From contig NZ_JACVPJ010000012.1 of NCBI RefSeq assembly GCF_018881975.1, positions 1-59,863 of the forward strand: 59,863 nt of DNA. The letters are read 5' to 3'. Both the position numbers and the translations under genes were made by a program. The notes beneath the pieces were generated by a model. That model made no database searches. It was not told where the DNA came from and was given only the letters and a program-made list of their open reading frames with translations. Source of the DNA: Polynucleobacter sp. JS-Safj-400b-B2. GTDB taxonomy: Bacteria > Pseudomonadota > Gammaproteobacteria > Burkholderiales > Burkholderiaceae. Of this stretch, positions 9,265 to 18,731 are shown in pieces (within the stretch, counting starts at the first letter, position 1; every line of letters begins with the position of its first letter).

Positions 9265-9341
9265 AGGCTCGTAGCTCAGCTGGTTAGAGCACCACCTTGA
9301 CATGGTGGGGGTCGTTGGTTCGAGTCCAATCGAGCCTACCA
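9265..9341 (+). tRNA. tRNA-Val (GAC)
   Basis: The 77-nt cloverleaf has a seven-pair acceptor stem AGGCTCG/CGAGCCT, D arm, anticodon stem CCACC/GGTGG around loop TTGACAT (anticodon GAC), and T arm with GGTTCGAGTC. A and CCA (9338-9341) are encoded. It lies between relA and thrS and has its own terminator. Confidence 0.97.
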
Positions 9342-9354
9342 ACGAATAGGACCC

Positions 9355-9391
9355 AAAGCGCGGTTGCCCAAAAGCTACCGCGCTTTATTTT
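9355..9391 (+). terminator. Rho-independent terminator after tRNA-Val
   Basis: A ten-pair GC-rich perfect stem (AAAGCGCGGT at 9355-9364 with 9377-9386) encloses a 12-base loop and is followed by a T-rich run. It separates the tRNA transcript from thrS. Confidence 0.85.
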
Positions 9392-9439
9392 TAGGTCATC
9401 GAAGTAAAACGGAAGTTTAGTAAATAAGATGGAGTCGTC

Positions 9440-11362
9440 ATGCTTGTAGTTACTCTACCCGATGGATCAAAACGTGAGTTTGAGGCCCCAGTTCGTGTTG
9501 CAGATGTTGCGCAAAGCATTGGTAGTGGTCTTGCAAAAGCTGCTTTAGGTGGCATCGTCGACGGCAAGATGGTCGATACCAGTTTTGTAATCGACAAAGA
9601 TAGTCAGTTAGCTATCATCACTGACAAGAGTCCAGAGGCGCTCGAGATTGTGCGTCACTCCACAGCACACTTATTGGCTTACGCAGTAAAAGAATTATTC
9701 CCAGAAGCGCAAGTAACAATTGGACCAGTAATCGAGAATGGTTTTTACTATGACTTCTCTTACCACCGCACATTTACTCCAGATGACTTAGTCGCTTTAG
9801 AAAAGAAAATGACTGAGCTCGCTAAAAAAGATGAGCCAGTGACTCGTACCGTAATGCCGCGCGATGATGCAGTTGAGTTTTTCAAGAAGCAAGGGGAAAA
9901 CTACAAAGCAGAATTGATTGCCAGCATTCCGCAGGGCGAAGATGTTTCTTTGTACGCTGAAGGCAAGTTCACCGATTTATGTCGCGGCCCGCACGTGCCA
10001 TCTACTGGGAAGCTCAAGGTATTTAAGCTGATGAAGCTTGCAGGCGCTTACTGGCGTGGCGATAGCAAGAATGAGATGCTGCAGCGGATTTACGGCACAG
10101 CATGGCTTCGCAAAGAAGATCAAGACGCTTACTTACATATGCTTGAAGAGTCTGAGAAGCGCGACCATCGTCGCCTTGGTAAGCAACTTGATTTATTTCA
10201 TTTCCAGGAAGAAGCACCAGGTTTAATTTTCTGGCATCCAAAGGGATGGTCAATTTGGCAAGAGGTTGAGCAATACATGCGTCGCGTGTATCAGCAAGAA
10301 GGCTACCAAGAAGTCAAGGCGCCACAGATTTTGGATCGTGCGCTTTGGGAGAAATCTGGTCACTGGGAAAACTATAAAGAAAATATGTTTACGACTGAGT
10401 CGGAGAATCGTGCTTATGCATTAAAGCCGATGAACTGCCCAGGTCACGTTCAAATTTATAACTCTGGTTTGCATAGCTATCGCGAACTGCCATTACGTTT
10501 TGGTGAGTTTGGACAATGTCATCGTAATGAACCATCAGGTGCATTGCATGGTTTGATGCGTGTGCGTGGTTTCACGCAAGACGATGGTCATATTTTCTGT
10601 ACAGAAGATCAAATTCAGTCTGAAGTGGCCAACTTTGATAAAGCAGTACGCGCCGTGTATCAAGATTTTGGATTTACTGAAGTGGCTGTGAAGTTAGCCT
10701 TGCGTCCAGCAAAGCGCGTTGGTGATGATGCGATTTGGGATAAAGCAGAAGAAGCCCTCCGTGGAGCCTTAAAGGCTTCGGGTCAAGAATGGGAAGAATT
10801 GCCAGGCGAAGGCGCTTTTTACGGTCCTAAGATTGAATACCACCTTAAGGACTCGATTGGACGTACTTGGCAGTGCGGCACGATTCAGGTGGATTTCTCG
10901 ATGCCAGCCCGTTTGGGTTCTGAATATGTGGCTGAAGACAACAGTCGCAAGACCCCTGTCATGCTTCATAGGGCAATTGTGGGCTCTTTAGAGCGTTTTA
11001 TCGGCATTTTGATTGAAAATCACGCTGGAAACATGCCGGTTTGGCTAGCTCCAACCCAGGCTGTAGTGCTCAATATCTCCGGAAATTCTGCTGCATATGC
11101 ACAAAAAGTGCAGCAATTACTGAAAAAACAAGGGTTTAGAGTTGAATCCGATTTGCGGAACGAGAAAATTACGTATAAAATACGCGAGCACGCATTACAG
11201 AAGATCCCATTTTTGCTAGTTGTAGGTGATAAAGAATCTGAAAGTAATACGGTGGCCGTTCGTGCCCGTGGCGGAGTGGATTTAGGTGTAATGCCTCTTG
11301 ATGCCTTCGTTGCCCGACTCCAGCAGGATATATCCCAGAAAGTCGGACCCGAGCCTAGCTAG
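9440..11362 (+). CDS. thrS: Threonyl-tRNA synthetase
   Basis: This class II synthetase charges tRNA-Thr. The 640-residue protein has the full domain set. TGS at the N-terminus is followed by the editing domain with [16 protein letters not shown] (HxxxH) near residue 73. The catalytic core begins near residue 243 with [39 protein letters not shown] and class II motif 3 [17 protein letters not shown]. The anticodon-binding domain is at the end. GGAG precedes the ATG. It starts the translation cluster continuing to the MerR gene at 16938. Confidence 0.97.
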   Translation: MLVVTLPDGSKREFEAPVRVADVAQSIGSGLAKAALGGIVDGKMVDTSFVIDKDSQLAIITDKSPEALEIVRHSTAHLLAYAVKELFPEAQVTIGPVIENGFYYDFSYHRTFTPDDLVALEKKMTELAKKDEPVTRTVMPRDDAVEFFKKQGENYKAELIASIPQGEDVSLYAEGKFTDLCRGPHVPSTGKLKVFKLMKLAGAYWRGDSKNEMLQRIYGTAWLRKEDQDAYLHMLEESEKRDHRRLGKQLDLFHFQEEAPGLIFWHPKGWSIWQEVEQYMRRVYQQEGYQEVKAPQILDRALWEKSGHWENYKENMFTTESENRAYALKPMNCPGHVQIYNSGLHSYRELPLRFGEFGQCHRNEPSGALHGLMRVRGFTQDDGHIFCTEDQIQSEVANFDKAVRAVYQDFGFTEVAVKLALRPAKRVGDDAIWDKAEEALRGALKASGQEWEELPGEGAFYGPKIEYHLKDSIGRTWQCGTIQVDFSMPARLGSEYVAEDNSRKTPVMLHRAIVGSLERFIGILIENHAGNMPVWLAPTQAVVLNISGNSAAYAQKVQQLLKKQGFRVESDLRNEKITYKIREHALQKIPFLLVVGDKESESNTVAVRARGGVDLGVMPLDAFVARLQQDISQKVGPEPS

Positions 11363-11417
11363 GGCTCAGGTGGATATTTGTACGGTTTGTTATTGAATTT
11401 TTAAAGGAATTAAGAAG

Positions 11418-11942
11418 ATCGCTACTGAAAAATTGCAACGCATTAACCGGGAAATTACTGCTCCTGAAGTGCGTTTGATTGGAATCGATGGGGAGCCCAT
11501 CGGTGTAGTTAAGTTGAGTGAAGCCTTGGCTTTAGCAGAAGAGAAAGAAACCGATTTGGTTGAAATTGCTCCTACGGCTGTGCCACCTGTAGTCCGCATC
11601 ATGGACTTCGGCAAATTCAAATACCAAGAAGCCAAGCGGATGCATGAAGCTAAGCTGAAGCAAAAAGTAATTCAGGTGAAGGAAGTGAAGTTCCGCCCTG
11701 GTACTGACGATGGCGACTATGGTGTAAAGCTACGAAATCTAATCCGCTTTTTGGAAGATGGCGATAAGACAAAGATTACGCTGCGGTTTCGGGGTCGTGA
11801 AATGGCCCACCAAGAAATCGGAGTCAGAATGTTGGAGCGTTTGAAGTTGGACCTCGTTGAGTTTGGTCAAGTCGAACAGTTTCCAAAAATGGAAGGCCGC
11901 CAGATGGTGATGGTATTAGCCCCCATTCGTAAGGCTAAGTAA
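11418..11942 (+). CDS. infC: Translation initiation factor IF-3, probable ATC start
   Basis: IF-3 binds the 30S subunit, prevents subunit joining and checks start codons. The conserved N-terminus reads [21 protein letters not shown]. No ATG or GTG precedes it in frame. The only start that keeps the conserved N-terminus and has a good ribosome site is ATC at 11418-11420, nine bases after AAAGGA (11403-11408). An ATT at 11409 would leave no spacing, and a TTG at 11433 would remove five conserved residues. Rare AUU-type starts in infC are known to allow autoregulation by IF-3 (established in E. coli with AUU). The length of 174 residues is normal. Confidence 0.93.
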   Translation: MATEKLQRINREITAPEVRLIGIDGEPIGVVKLSEALALAEEKETDLVEIAPTAVPPVVRIMDFGKFKYQEAKRMHEAKLKQKVIQVKEVKFRPGTDDGDYGVKLRNLIRFLEDGDKTKITLRFRGREMAHQEIGVRMLERLKLDLVEFGQVEQFPKMEGRQMVMVLAPIRKAK

Positions 11943-12082
11943 CTAGGTTCTACCTGGTTCTTATGTAGGGAGGTGTTCTTAGTGAATAACTAAGGATGCC
12001 GGTAGTTTGAAGTGCTTCTGGGTACAGGAAGAGTAACCGTCGGTTACCACCTATGTTGCACAAGTAATTGAAGGGGTGCTTT
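11943..12082 (+). promoter_or_regulatory. infC-rpmI leader with hairpin
   Basis: This 140-bp gap between infC and rpmI is long for the cluster. It contains a perfect hairpin GTAACC-GTC-GGTTAC (12033-12047) and ends with AAGGGG before the rpmI ATG. In other bacteria, L20 represses rpmI-rplT by binding RNA here; that role is inferred from position only. Confidence 0.4.
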
Positions 12083-12280
12083 ATGCCCAAGATGAAGAGC
12101 AAGAGTAGCGCTAAAAAGCGCTTCACGGTTCGCGCAGGCGGAACGATTAAACGAGGACAGGCTTTCAAACGCCACATCCTCACCAAGAAGACCACAAAGA
12201 ATAAGCGTCACCTCCGTGGTTCCACAGAAGTTGCGAAAGCTGACGTTAAGTCAATTCGCTCCATGCTTCCATACGCTTAA
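12083..12280 (+). CDS. rpmI: 50S ribosomal protein L35
   Basis: This 65-residue basic ribosomal protein begins [14 protein letters not shown] and includes [20 protein letters not shown], the L35 signature. The ATG at 12083 is preferred to one 15 bases upstream because AAGGGG lies at the right distance and MPKMKS is the conserved start. It is followed by rplT, as in most bacteria. Confidence 0.97.
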   Translation: MPKMKSKSSAKKRFTVRAGGTIKRGQAFKRHILTKKTTKNKRHLRGSTEVAKADVKSIRSMLPYA

Positions 12281-12305
12281 CCTCAGACTAGATTAGGAGA
12301 ATTAA

Positions 12306-12671
12306 ATGCCAAGAGTCAAACGTGGGGTTACAGCAAGAGCCCGTCATAAGAAAATCACCGATGCTGCTACAGGTTACCGTGGCCGTCGTAAGAACGTATT
12401 CCGTATTGCTAAGCAAGCGGTTATGCGTGCTGGTCAATATGCATATCGTGACCGTCGCAATAAGAAACGTGTATTCCGCGCATTGTGGATTGCCCGTATT
12501 AACGCGGCAGTTCGTCAGCATGACATGACCTATAGCGTATTCATGAATGGCATGAAGAAAGCTGCGATCGAACTCGACCGCAAAGTACTTTCTGATATGG
12601 CCATTGCTGACAAAGCGGCTTTTGCTGCTTTGGTTACTCGGATCAAATCCGTAGTAAACGCTGCAGCTTAA
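12306..12671 (+). CDS. rplT: 50S ribosomal protein L20
   Basis: This 121-residue protein is needed early in 50S assembly and in many bacteria represses its own operon. It shows [16 protein letters not shown] at the start and [21 protein letters not shown] after it. Spacing from rpmI is 25 bp with AGGAG before the ATG. The C-terminus has a few residues more than E. coli L20. The stop codon overlaps the inverted repeat that ends at the pheS start. Confidence 0.97.
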   Translation: MPRVKRGVTARARHKKITDAATGYRGRRKNVFRIAKQAVMRAGQYAYRDRRNKKRVFRALWIARINAAVRQHDMTYSVFMNGMKKAAIELDRKVLSDMAIADKAAFAALVTRIKSVVNAAA

Positions 12672-12696
12672 TCTTAGTTTTCTAAACTAAGCTGCA
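12662..12696 (+). promoter_or_regulatory. Hairpin abutting the pheS start codon
   Basis: A perfect nine-base inverted repeat (TGCAGCTTA at 12662-12670, TAAGCTGCA at 12688-12696) ends exactly one base before the pheS ATG. An alternative eight-pair stem with a three-base loop (12673-12680 with 12684-12691) shares bases with it, so the two are mutually exclusive. No T run follows, so it is not a simple terminator. No Shine-Dalgarno sequence is visible for pheS. Confidence 0.45.
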
Positions 12697-13743
12697 ATGG
12701 TTTCTCTCGACCACATTGTCGAGGATGCTAAACGTGATTTCCTCGGAGCTGCCGATGCGGCAGCTCTAGAGGACGCGAAAGCCAAGTATCTCGGTAAGTC
12801 AGGTGTTCTCACTGAGCGTTTAAAAGCGCTTGGTGGAATGTCGCCTGATGAACGCAAGAGTGCTGGCGCCCAAATTAATCAAATCAAAACTCAAGTAGAA
12901 GCTGCATTACAAGAGCGTCGCCAAGCTTTGGCTGATGCTGTGTTGATGCAACGTCTTGCGGCCGAGTCTATCGATGTTTCCTTGCCTGGCCGTGGCCAAG
13001 CAGTAGGTAGCTTGCATCCAGTGATGCGCACCTGGGAGCGTGTTGAAGAGATCTTTCGCTCAATTGGTTTTGATGTAGCAGACGGCCCTGAAATTGAAAC
13101 CGATTGGTTTAATTTCACCGCTTTAAATAGTCCTGAGAATCATCCTGCACGTTCGATGCAGGATACGTTTTATATCGATGGCAAGGATTCTAATGAGAAG
13201 CCTTTGTTATTGCGTACGCATACCAGCCCCATTCAAGTTCGCTATGCAAGTGAGCACGTTAAGAAATACGCTAACGCTGATGTTATGCCACCAATCAAAG
13301 TGATTGCGCCAGGCAGAACCTATCGTGTAGACAGCGATGCAACGCATTCGCCGATGTTCCATCAGGTGGAAGGTCTTTGGATTGCAGAAACGGTTTCTTT
13401 TGCAGATCTCAAGGGTGTTTATACCGACTTCTTGAGAACCTTCTTTGAAACGAACGAATTACAAGTGCGTTTCCGCCCATCGTATTTCCCATTTACAGAG
13501 CCTTCCGCGGAGATTGATATGGCCTTTGGTAGCGGCAAGCTTGCCGGCCGTTGGTTGGAGATATCTGGAGCAGGCCAGGTTCATCCAAATGTATTGCGCA
13601 ATATGGGTATTGACCCAGAGCGTTACACCGGTTTTGCTTTTGGATCTGGTCTTGAGCGCTTAACGATGTTGCGTTACGGAGTGGATGATTTACGTCTCTT
13701 CTTTGAAAATGATCTGCGTTTCTTGGCGCAGTTCCCCGCATAA
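12697..13743 (+). CDS. pheS: Phenylalanyl-tRNA synthetase alpha subunit
   Basis: This is the catalytic subunit of the alpha2beta2 enzyme that charges tRNA-Phe. The 348-residue protein has an N-terminal coiled coil (~1-95) and class II motifs: [28 protein letters not shown] (motif 1 region), [13 protein letters not shown] and FHQVEGLWI (motif 2), and [17 protein letters not shown] near the end (motif 3). The ATG directly follows a hairpin and has no clear ribosome site, so expression may be coupled to rplT. pheT follows 33 bp later. Confidence 0.97.
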   Translation: MVSLDHIVEDAKRDFLGAADAAALEDAKAKYLGKSGVLTERLKALGGMSPDERKSAGAQINQIKTQVEAALQERRQALADAVLMQRLAAESIDVSLPGRGQAVGSLHPVMRTWERVEEIFRSIGFDVADGPEIETDWFNFTALNSPENHPARSMQDTFYIDGKDSNEKPLLLRTHTSPIQVRYASEHVKKYANADVMPPIKVIAPGRTYRVDSDATHSPMFHQVEGLWIAETVSFADLKGVYTDFLRTFFETNELQVRFRPSYFPFTEPSAEIDMAFGSGKLAGRWLEISGAGQVHPNVLRNMGIDPERYTGFAFGSGLERLTMLRYGVDDLRLFFENDLRFLAQFPA

Positions 13744-13776
13744 CCAAATCAGCATTACTAAATCTTAGATCGCGCT

Positions 13777-16233
13777 ATGCAATTTTCTGAATCTTGGCTT
13801 CGTCAGTATGTAAACCCATCACTCGATAGTGATGCGCTTGGACATGCAATGACAATGGCCGGTTTAGAAGTTGAAGAGCAACATTCAGTAGCACCTGCAT
13901 TTACTAAGATCGTCATTGCGCAGATATTGTCTGCAGAGCAACATCCTGATGCAGACCGTTTACGTGTTTGTAAAGTAGACGCCGGTACTGGTCAAGAGTT
14001 ACAAATTGTTTGTGGTGCGCCTAATGCGCGTGCTGGTATTAAGATTCCGTGCGCTATGGTTGGCGCTGAATTGCCTCCTGCCGAAGTCGGCGGCAAGCCA
14101 TTCATGATCAAAGTAGGTAAGCTGCGTGGCGTAGAAAGCCAAGGCATGCTGTGCTCTGGTCGCGAACTTGGATTAGGCGATGATCACGAAGGCATCTTAG
14201 AGTTACCTGTGGATGCGCCAGTTGGCAAAGATATTCGTGAGTATCTGGATCTTGATGATCAAATCTTCGTTATTAAGTTAACCCCCAATAAAGCTGATTG
14301 CCTCTCATTGATGGGTATGGCAAGAGAAGTTTCTGCTATTACAGGTGCTGCACTCTGCGCGCCAAAGTGGACTCCGCCAGCAGTATCCATCGACGATAAG
14401 CGCAAAGTAATAGTAGAAAATAAAGAGCTTTGTGGTCGTTTTGCAGGACGTGTGATTCGCAGTGTCAATCCACAAGCTAAAACGCCCGACTGGATTGTGC
14501 AGCGTTTATCGCGCGCCGGCCAAAGAAGCATTTCTGCTTTGGTGGATCTCTCCAATTATGTAATGTTAGAAATGGGTCAACCTACCCACGTATTTGATAT
14601 CGATAAGTTAAATGGCGATATCACTGTTCGTTGGGCTAAGGCAGGTGAAACCCTTGAGCTTTTGAATGGTCAGACAGTCACCTTGCAGGGCCCTGACTCT
14701 GCAGGCAAGATTCAAGACGCAGGCATAGTTGCTGACCAGACTGGTCCAGTTGCATTGGCCGGCATTATGGGCGGCAACCATTGCGCTGTATCTGATAGCA
14801 CTCAAAATATCTATGTTGAAGCAGCCTATTGGCTGCCTTCAGCAATTCAGGGTCGTGCCCGTCGCTTTAATTTCAGCACCGATGCAGCTCACCGTTTTGA
14901 ACGTGGCGTAGACCCGCAAAATACGGTGAATTGCTTAGAGTATCTCAGTGCCTTAATTATTGAGGTCTGCGGTGGTCAAGCTGGCCCAGTAGATGACCAG
15001 ATATTGAATGTACCTGAGCGCAAGCCAGTCAAAATGCGTTTGGCTAGGGCTGTGAAGGTAATTGGTATTCCGCTTACTAGTGATGTCGTTGCTGACGTAT
15101 TTAAGCGTCTTGGTTTTGAATTCAAGCAAGAGGGTGATGCATTTGTTGTAACCCCTCCAAGCTATCGTTTTGATATTGAGATTGAAGAAGATTTAATCGA
15201 AGAAGTCGCACGCATGTACGGCTTTGAAAATATTCCTGATCAACCGCCTGTTGCTTCATTGAAAATGAGTGCTAAAGCGGAAGCGAAGCGCGGTATTCAC
15301 TTGCTACGTCAGCGCTTAGCTTTGCAAGGCTACCAAGAGGCAGTGAACTTTGGATTCACCGATCTCGAGAGTGAACAGCGTCTTGCAGGCGCACAAGAAC
15401 AAGACCTTATTAAGGTGCTTAATCCGATCGCCAATCAATATGGTTTCATGCGTAGCACCCTATGGGGTGGTTTATTGGGCAATCTCAAGGCTAATTTGAA
15501 CCGCGGAGCAGGGCGTGTCCGCCTGTTTGAGACTGGTCGTGTATTCAAGCGTGACGCTAACGTTCAAGAAGAGGCTGGCAAGGTAGCCGGCTTTTATCAG
15601 CCACAAAAAATTGGCGGTCTTGCTTATGGGTCATTTGTGCCCGAGCAATGGGCTAATGCAACCCGTGCAGTCGACTTCTTTGATGTGAAGGGCGACCTTG
15701 AGCGCGTTTTAGATCCGCTGCATTTTGTAACTGAAGCTGCACAGCATCCCGCCTTGCATCCAGGTCGCTCAGCTCAAGTTTTATTAAAAGCAGGTAAGTC
15801 CAATATTGCAATTGGTTGGATTGGTGAATTGCACCCTGGATTACAACAAGCCTATGAGTTGCCTCAAGCACCAGTCTTATTTGAATTAGATTTAGATCCG
15901 ATTCGTGAACTTGGCTTACCTGTGCCTGAAGAGTTGAGTAAATTTCCAGCAGTGCAACGTGACCTTGCCTTAGTGGTAAAGCAAAGCGTCTCAGCGCAAT
16001 CATTACTGGATGCAATGGCTGCTAGCAAACAAAACTTCGTACGCAACATTGAACTCTTTGATGAGTTTAAGCCTAAGGCAGGATCAAGCAGCATGGCGGA
16101 TGATGAGAAGAGTTTGGCTTTCCGCGTCACCCTGTTAAACCCTAATGAAACATTGCAAGATCCCCAAATTGATGCAGTGATGGCAGCTTTATTGGGTGCA
16201 GTAGAAAAAAAGTGCGCAGCCCGTTTGCGCTAG
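13777..16233 (+). CDS. pheT: Phenylalanyl-tRNA synthetase beta subunit
   Basis: The beta subunit binds tRNA and carries the editing site. The 818-residue product is close to the normal length. It begins MQFSESWLRQYVNP, then an OB-fold tRNA-binding domain (~40-150). The B3/B4 editing region includes DLSNYVMLEMGQPTHVFD, followed by a B5 domain, a catalytic-like domain (YGFMRSTLWGGLLGNLKAN) and a C-terminal FDX-ACB anticodon domain (KFPAVQRDLALVV). It sits between pheS and ihfA as in most proteobacteria. Confidence 0.97.
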   Translation: MQFSESWLRQYVNPSLDSDALGHAMTMAGLEVEEQHSVAPAFTKIVIAQILSAEQHPDADRLRVCKVDAGTGQELQIVCGAPNARAGIKIPCAMVGAELPPAEVGGKPFMIKVGKLRGVESQGMLCSGRELGLGDDHEGILELPVDAPVGKDIREYLDLDDQIFVIKLTPNKADCLSLMGMAREVSAITGAALCAPKWTPPAVSIDDKRKVIVENKELCGRFAGRVIRSVNPQAKTPDWIVQRLSRAGQRSISALVDLSNYVMLEMGQPTHVFDIDKLNGDITVRWAKAGETLELLNGQTVTLQGPDSAGKIQDAGIVADQTGPVALAGIMGGNHCAVSDSTQNIYVEAAYWLPSAIQGRARRFNFSTDAAHRFERGVDPQNTVNCLEYLSALIIEVCGGQAGPVDDQILNVPERKPVKMRLARAVKVIGIPLTSDVVADVFKRLGFEFKQEGDAFVVTPPSYRFDIEIEEDLIEEVARMYGFENIPDQPPVASLKMSAKAEAKRGIHLLRQRLALQGYQEAVNFGFTDLESEQRLAGAQEQDLIKVLNPIANQYGFMRSTLWGGLLGNLKANLNRGAGRVRLFETGRVFKRDANVQEEAGKVAGFYQPQKIGGLAYGSFVPEQWANATRAVDFFDVKGDLERVLDPLHFVTEAAQHPALHPGRSAQVLLKAGKSNIAIGWIGELHPGLQQAYELPQAPVLFELDLDPIRELGLPVPEELSKFPAVQRDLALVVKQSVSAQSLLDAMAASKQNFVRNIELFDEFKPKAGSSSMADDEKSLAFRVTLLNPNETLQDPQIDAVMAALLGAVEKKCAARLR

Positions 16234-16286
16234 GTTTAATATTAGGCATAAACCAGATAATTAATTAGTTACCAAAGAGACTAGCA

Positions 16287-16610
16287 ATGACTGAATTGAT
16301 TTCGAACGATACCGTTACCAAGAATGAGCTTTCTGAAGCTCTTTTTGATCAAGTCGGACTAAACAAACGCGAAGCAAAAGATATGATTGATGCGTTCTTT
16401 GATCGTATTGGCCAATCCCTTGAGGCGGGCGTTGAAGTTAAGATCTCTGGTTTTGGCAATTTCCAGTTGCGCAATAAGTCGGCTCGTCCTGGCCGAAATC
16501 CAAAGACAGGCCAAATGATTCCGATTGCTGCGAGACGCGTTGTTACTTTTCACGCAAGTCAAAAGCTTAAAGATGTAGTGGAGTCACATGCTCGAGAAAA
16601 CCGAGTTTGA
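16287..16610 (+). CDS. ihfA: Integration host factor alpha subunit
   Basis: IHF-alpha pairs with IHF-beta to bend DNA at specific sites. The 107-residue protein begins with a short extension, then [48 protein letters not shown] and the alpha-specific [18 protein letters not shown]. The PGRNPKTG turn is the intercalating arm. It follows pheT directly and overlaps the MerR-type gene by 23 bp, as expected for this cluster. Confidence 0.95.
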   Translation: MTELISNDTVTKNELSEALFDQVGLNKREAKDMIDAFFDRIGQSLEAGVEVKISGFGNFQLRNKSARPGRNPKTGQMIPIAARRVVTFHASQKLKDVVESHARENRV

Positions 16611-16938
16611 TGCCAGCTCAGCACTGCTGAGCTCTCAACTTCTTCCGATACCCGCTAAGCGTTATTTCACGATTGGTGAAGTGGCGGATCTTTGCGGTGT
16701 TCGCTCACATGTACTACGTTACTGGGAGCAAGAGTTTTCACAGCTTAGCCCCCAAAAGCGTCGTGGTAACCGTCGGTATTACCAGCACCACGAGGTAGTC
16801 TTGATTAGAAAAATCCGCTCACTACTTTATGAAGAGGGTTTTACGATCAGTGGTGCGCGCAATCGCCTAGAAGAAGCTCGCGGCGACCTGCGTCTGCGTG
16901 AAGAATTGCAAGCTGTCCTGCAGATTCTCTCTAAATAG
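16588..16938 (+). CDS. MerR-family transcriptional regulator
   Basis: This 116-residue protein has a winged HTH of the MerR type near residues 25-95: [33 protein letters not shown] and [20 protein letters not shown]. It lacks C-terminal cysteines for metal binding and a long effector domain. This short MerR protein downstream of ihfA is a widespread conserved neighbour in proteobacteria, but its target is unknown. The start overlaps the ihfA 3' end by 23 bp, implying coupled translation. Confidence 0.9.
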   Translation: MLEKTEFDASSALLSSQLLPIPAKRYFTIGEVADLCGVRSHVLRYWEQEFSQLSPQKRRGNRRYYQHHEVVLIRKIRSLLYEEGFTISGARNRLEEARGDLRLREELQAVLQILSK

Positions 16939-16963
16939 TTACTGATACAATTTTGTCTTTCGT

Positions 16964-17040
<77 letters not shown>

Positions 17041-17079
17041 TTCAAATTCATCCCCTTATTTCTAAAACAATTTCTCTCC

Positions 17080-17493
17080 ATGACAAGCATTGATAAATCC
17101 ATTGAATATTTTGGGCTCAAGATCCCTTTTTTAGCTCACTTGGGTGTAGTTCCTGAGTTTGCCAAAGATGGCAAGTCACGTATTAGCCTGCAATTGAAAC
17201 CTGAGTATGAAAATAGTTTTGGGATTGCCCATGGCGGCGTCATCATGACCCTGTTGGATTTTGCGATGGGAGCGGCAGCCAGAAGTATTTCCGAGGTTCC
17301 TTTGGGTGCGATGACCATCGATATGACGGTTAGTTTCTTGCGTCCCAGCATCGGCAAAATCATAGTTGAGGGCACTATCCTTAAACCAGGTAAAACGATT
17401 AATTACTGCGAGGCGATTGTGTTGAATGAAGCAGGGGAGATAACCGCTAAATCGAGCGGTACCTTTATGTTGAGAAAATCCAAAACACCTTAA
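17080..17493 (+). CDS. PaaI-family hotdog thioesterase
   Basis: This 137-residue hotdog-fold protein contains ENSFGIAHGGVIMTLLDFAMGAAA, the catalytic region of PaaI-type acyl-CoA thioesterases, followed by GAMTIDMTVSFLRPSIGK. It probably hydrolyses an aryl- or acyl-CoA ester in the cytosol; the natural substrate is unknown. The ATG at 17080 is chosen because an upstream extension of the frame would run through tRNA-Pro. Little intergenic space separates it from the tRNA, and no clear ribosome site is visible. Confidence 0.85.
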   Translation: MTSIDKSIEYFGLKIPFLAHLGVVPEFAKDGKSRISLQLKPEYENSFGIAHGGVIMTLLDFAMGAAARSISEVPLGAMTIDMTVSFLRPSIGKIIVEGTILKPGKTINYCEAIVLNEAGEITAKSSGTFMLRKSKTP

Positions 17494-17583
17494 TTAAATA
17501 TGGTAATTATAAAGATTATGTCTTTTATTAACCTTAATTGATTTAGTGCTAATAAATATAGGTTAATATCTGACTAATAAATA

Positions 17584-17611
17584 TTGCGAGTTAGATTAGT
17601 TTCTATATAAT
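17584..17611 (+). promoter_or_regulatory. Probable sigma-70 promoter of the H-NS gene
   Basis: TTGCGA (17584-17589) and TATAAT (17606-17611) are separated by 16 bp in an AT-rich gap upstream of the H-NS start at 17676. The -10 box is a perfect consensus match. The transcript would have a leader of about 55-60 nt. Confidence 0.6.
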
Positions 17612-17675
17612 CAAATCTTAATACAGTCAATATAGGCTGTATAAATCAACTTATTATTCGGAGATAGAAAACAAT

Positions 17676-17960
17676 ATGCCTTCTTATAAAGAGCTTTTAG
17701 CCCAACGCGAACAGTTGGATAAACAGATTAAAGAAGCAATTGCCCATGAAAAGGCGGATGGTATTGCCAAGGCAAAGCTCATTATTGAGCAGTATGGATT
17801 AAATGCTTCAGACTTATTCAGTCGTAAAGCTGGCGCTAAGAGTGCTGGAGGCAAGGTAGCTCCTAAATACCGTAACCCATCTACAGGTGAAACTTGGACT
17901 GGTCGCGGTAAAGCGCCTAAGTGGATTGAAGGCAGAGATCGTAGTAGCTATTTGATCTAA
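17676..17960 (+). CDS. H-NS family nucleoid-associated protein
   Basis: This 94-residue protein has an N-terminal coiled-coil oligomerisation region (KELLAQREQLDKQIKEAI) and the classic C-terminal DNA-binding loop YRNPSTGETWTGRGKAPKWI. H-NS proteins bind curved AT-rich DNA and silence foreign genes. The length fits the short betaproteobacterial H-NS forms. GGAG precedes the ATG. The gene is monocistronic, with its own promoter and a strong terminator. Confidence 0.94.
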   Translation: MPSYKELLAQREQLDKQIKEAIAHEKADGIAKAKLIIEQYGLNASDLFSRKAGAKSAGGKVAPKYRNPSTGETWTGRGKAPKWIEGRDRSSYLI

Positions 17961-17987
17961 GTTATTGTATTTAGTAAGCTTTAATTC

Positions 17988-18017
17988 AAAAGGCCGCTTA
18001 TAGCGGCCTTTATCTTT
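17988..18017 (+). terminator. Rho-independent terminator after the H-NS gene
   Basis: A perfect ten-pair stem (AAAGGCCGCT, loop TAT, AGCGGCCTTT; 17989-18011) is followed by a T-rich stretch. It lies between convergent genes, and the A-rich left side could also terminate minus-strand transcription. Confidence 0.9.
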
Positions 18018-18044
18018 ACATAATCCGTTGCTCTTGATGGATCA

Positions 18045-18731
18045 TCAGGCGCACTTCCTAGCTAATGCCTCCGCGAATAAAGGCTCCAATAACTCATGGG
18101 ACCAGTTGCCTTCGGCCTCTGGGTCGGTGGCAGGGTAGCCAATAATGAGTGGATTGAGGTCAATTAAGCCATTAGCTAGCTCTTGCTTAATGCTTTCACT
18201 TAAGGGGTGTTTGCCACCAGAGTTTTCATCCGCTAGCGCAACAACACCGGGGTGAAGCTTGATAAAACCCTCATCTACTAGAATAGGTATCCTCTGTATG
18301 TCCTTGTTTTTACTAAGATAATGAATTAAATGAACTTGCTCTACTGGTGGTATGAGGGCGTCCAAGAATATGAGGTCCGGGGCTATGGAAACAGCCATCA
18401 TTAAGCCCTCTAGGCTATCCACAGAAATTTCCATATCTACTTTAAGTTGCCAATCGGCAATGGATTCCATTAATTCCTGCCCATTTTCAGATCTTCTGAA
18501 TATCCCCATAGCTACACAATTTTGGGTAGTTTTTTGTCGCATAGCTCTTTTTCTGCGTTGTAATTGCTGTTCTAAGGAGCTTGCCAATATGCGTCTATGA
18601 CCGCCACGGGTTTTCCAAGCGATGAGTTCGCCTAATTCCACCATTTTCTGAACGGTGCCTAGGGAAACCTGCAAAATCTTGGCGCTTTGACGGGTGCTGA
18701 GGTATTCCGCTTCTGGGGTAATCGATTTCAT
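18045..18731 (-). CDS. HTH DNA-binding protein with degenerate receiver-like domain
   Basis: The 228-residue protein begins with an excisionase/MerR-type HTH (~8-58: LSTRQSAKILQVSLGTVQKMVELGELIAWK, then TRGGHRRI). Residues ~70-160 look like a response-regulator receiver: DLIFLDALIPP carries a candidate phospho-acceptor Asp and PILV follows, but the N-terminal acidic pair is missing. Phosphorylation is therefore doubtful. The remaining C-terminus has no recognised domain. It is divergent from sucA across 299 bp, so it may control the 2-oxoglutarate dehydrogenase operon; this is inference from position. Confidence 0.7.
   Translation of the reverse strand: MKSITPEAEYLSTRQSAKILQVSLGTVQKMVELGELIAWKTRGGHRRILASSLEQQLQRRKRAMRQKTTQNCVAMGIFRRSENGQELMESIADWQLKVDMEISVDSLEGLMMAVSIAPDLIFLDALIPPVEQVHLIHYLSKNKDIQRIPILVDEGFIKLHPGVVALADENSGGKHPLSESIKQELANGLIDLNPLIIGYPATDPEAEGNWSHELLEPLFAEALARKCA

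Noticed and set aside
9589..9604. Second tRNA near thrS
   Set aside because: No cloverleaf could be drawn; only the tRNA-Val at 9265-9341 is supported.
11409..11411. ATT as the infC start
   Set aside because: It is in frame but directly abuts AAAGGA, leaving no spacer; ATC nine bases on fits better.
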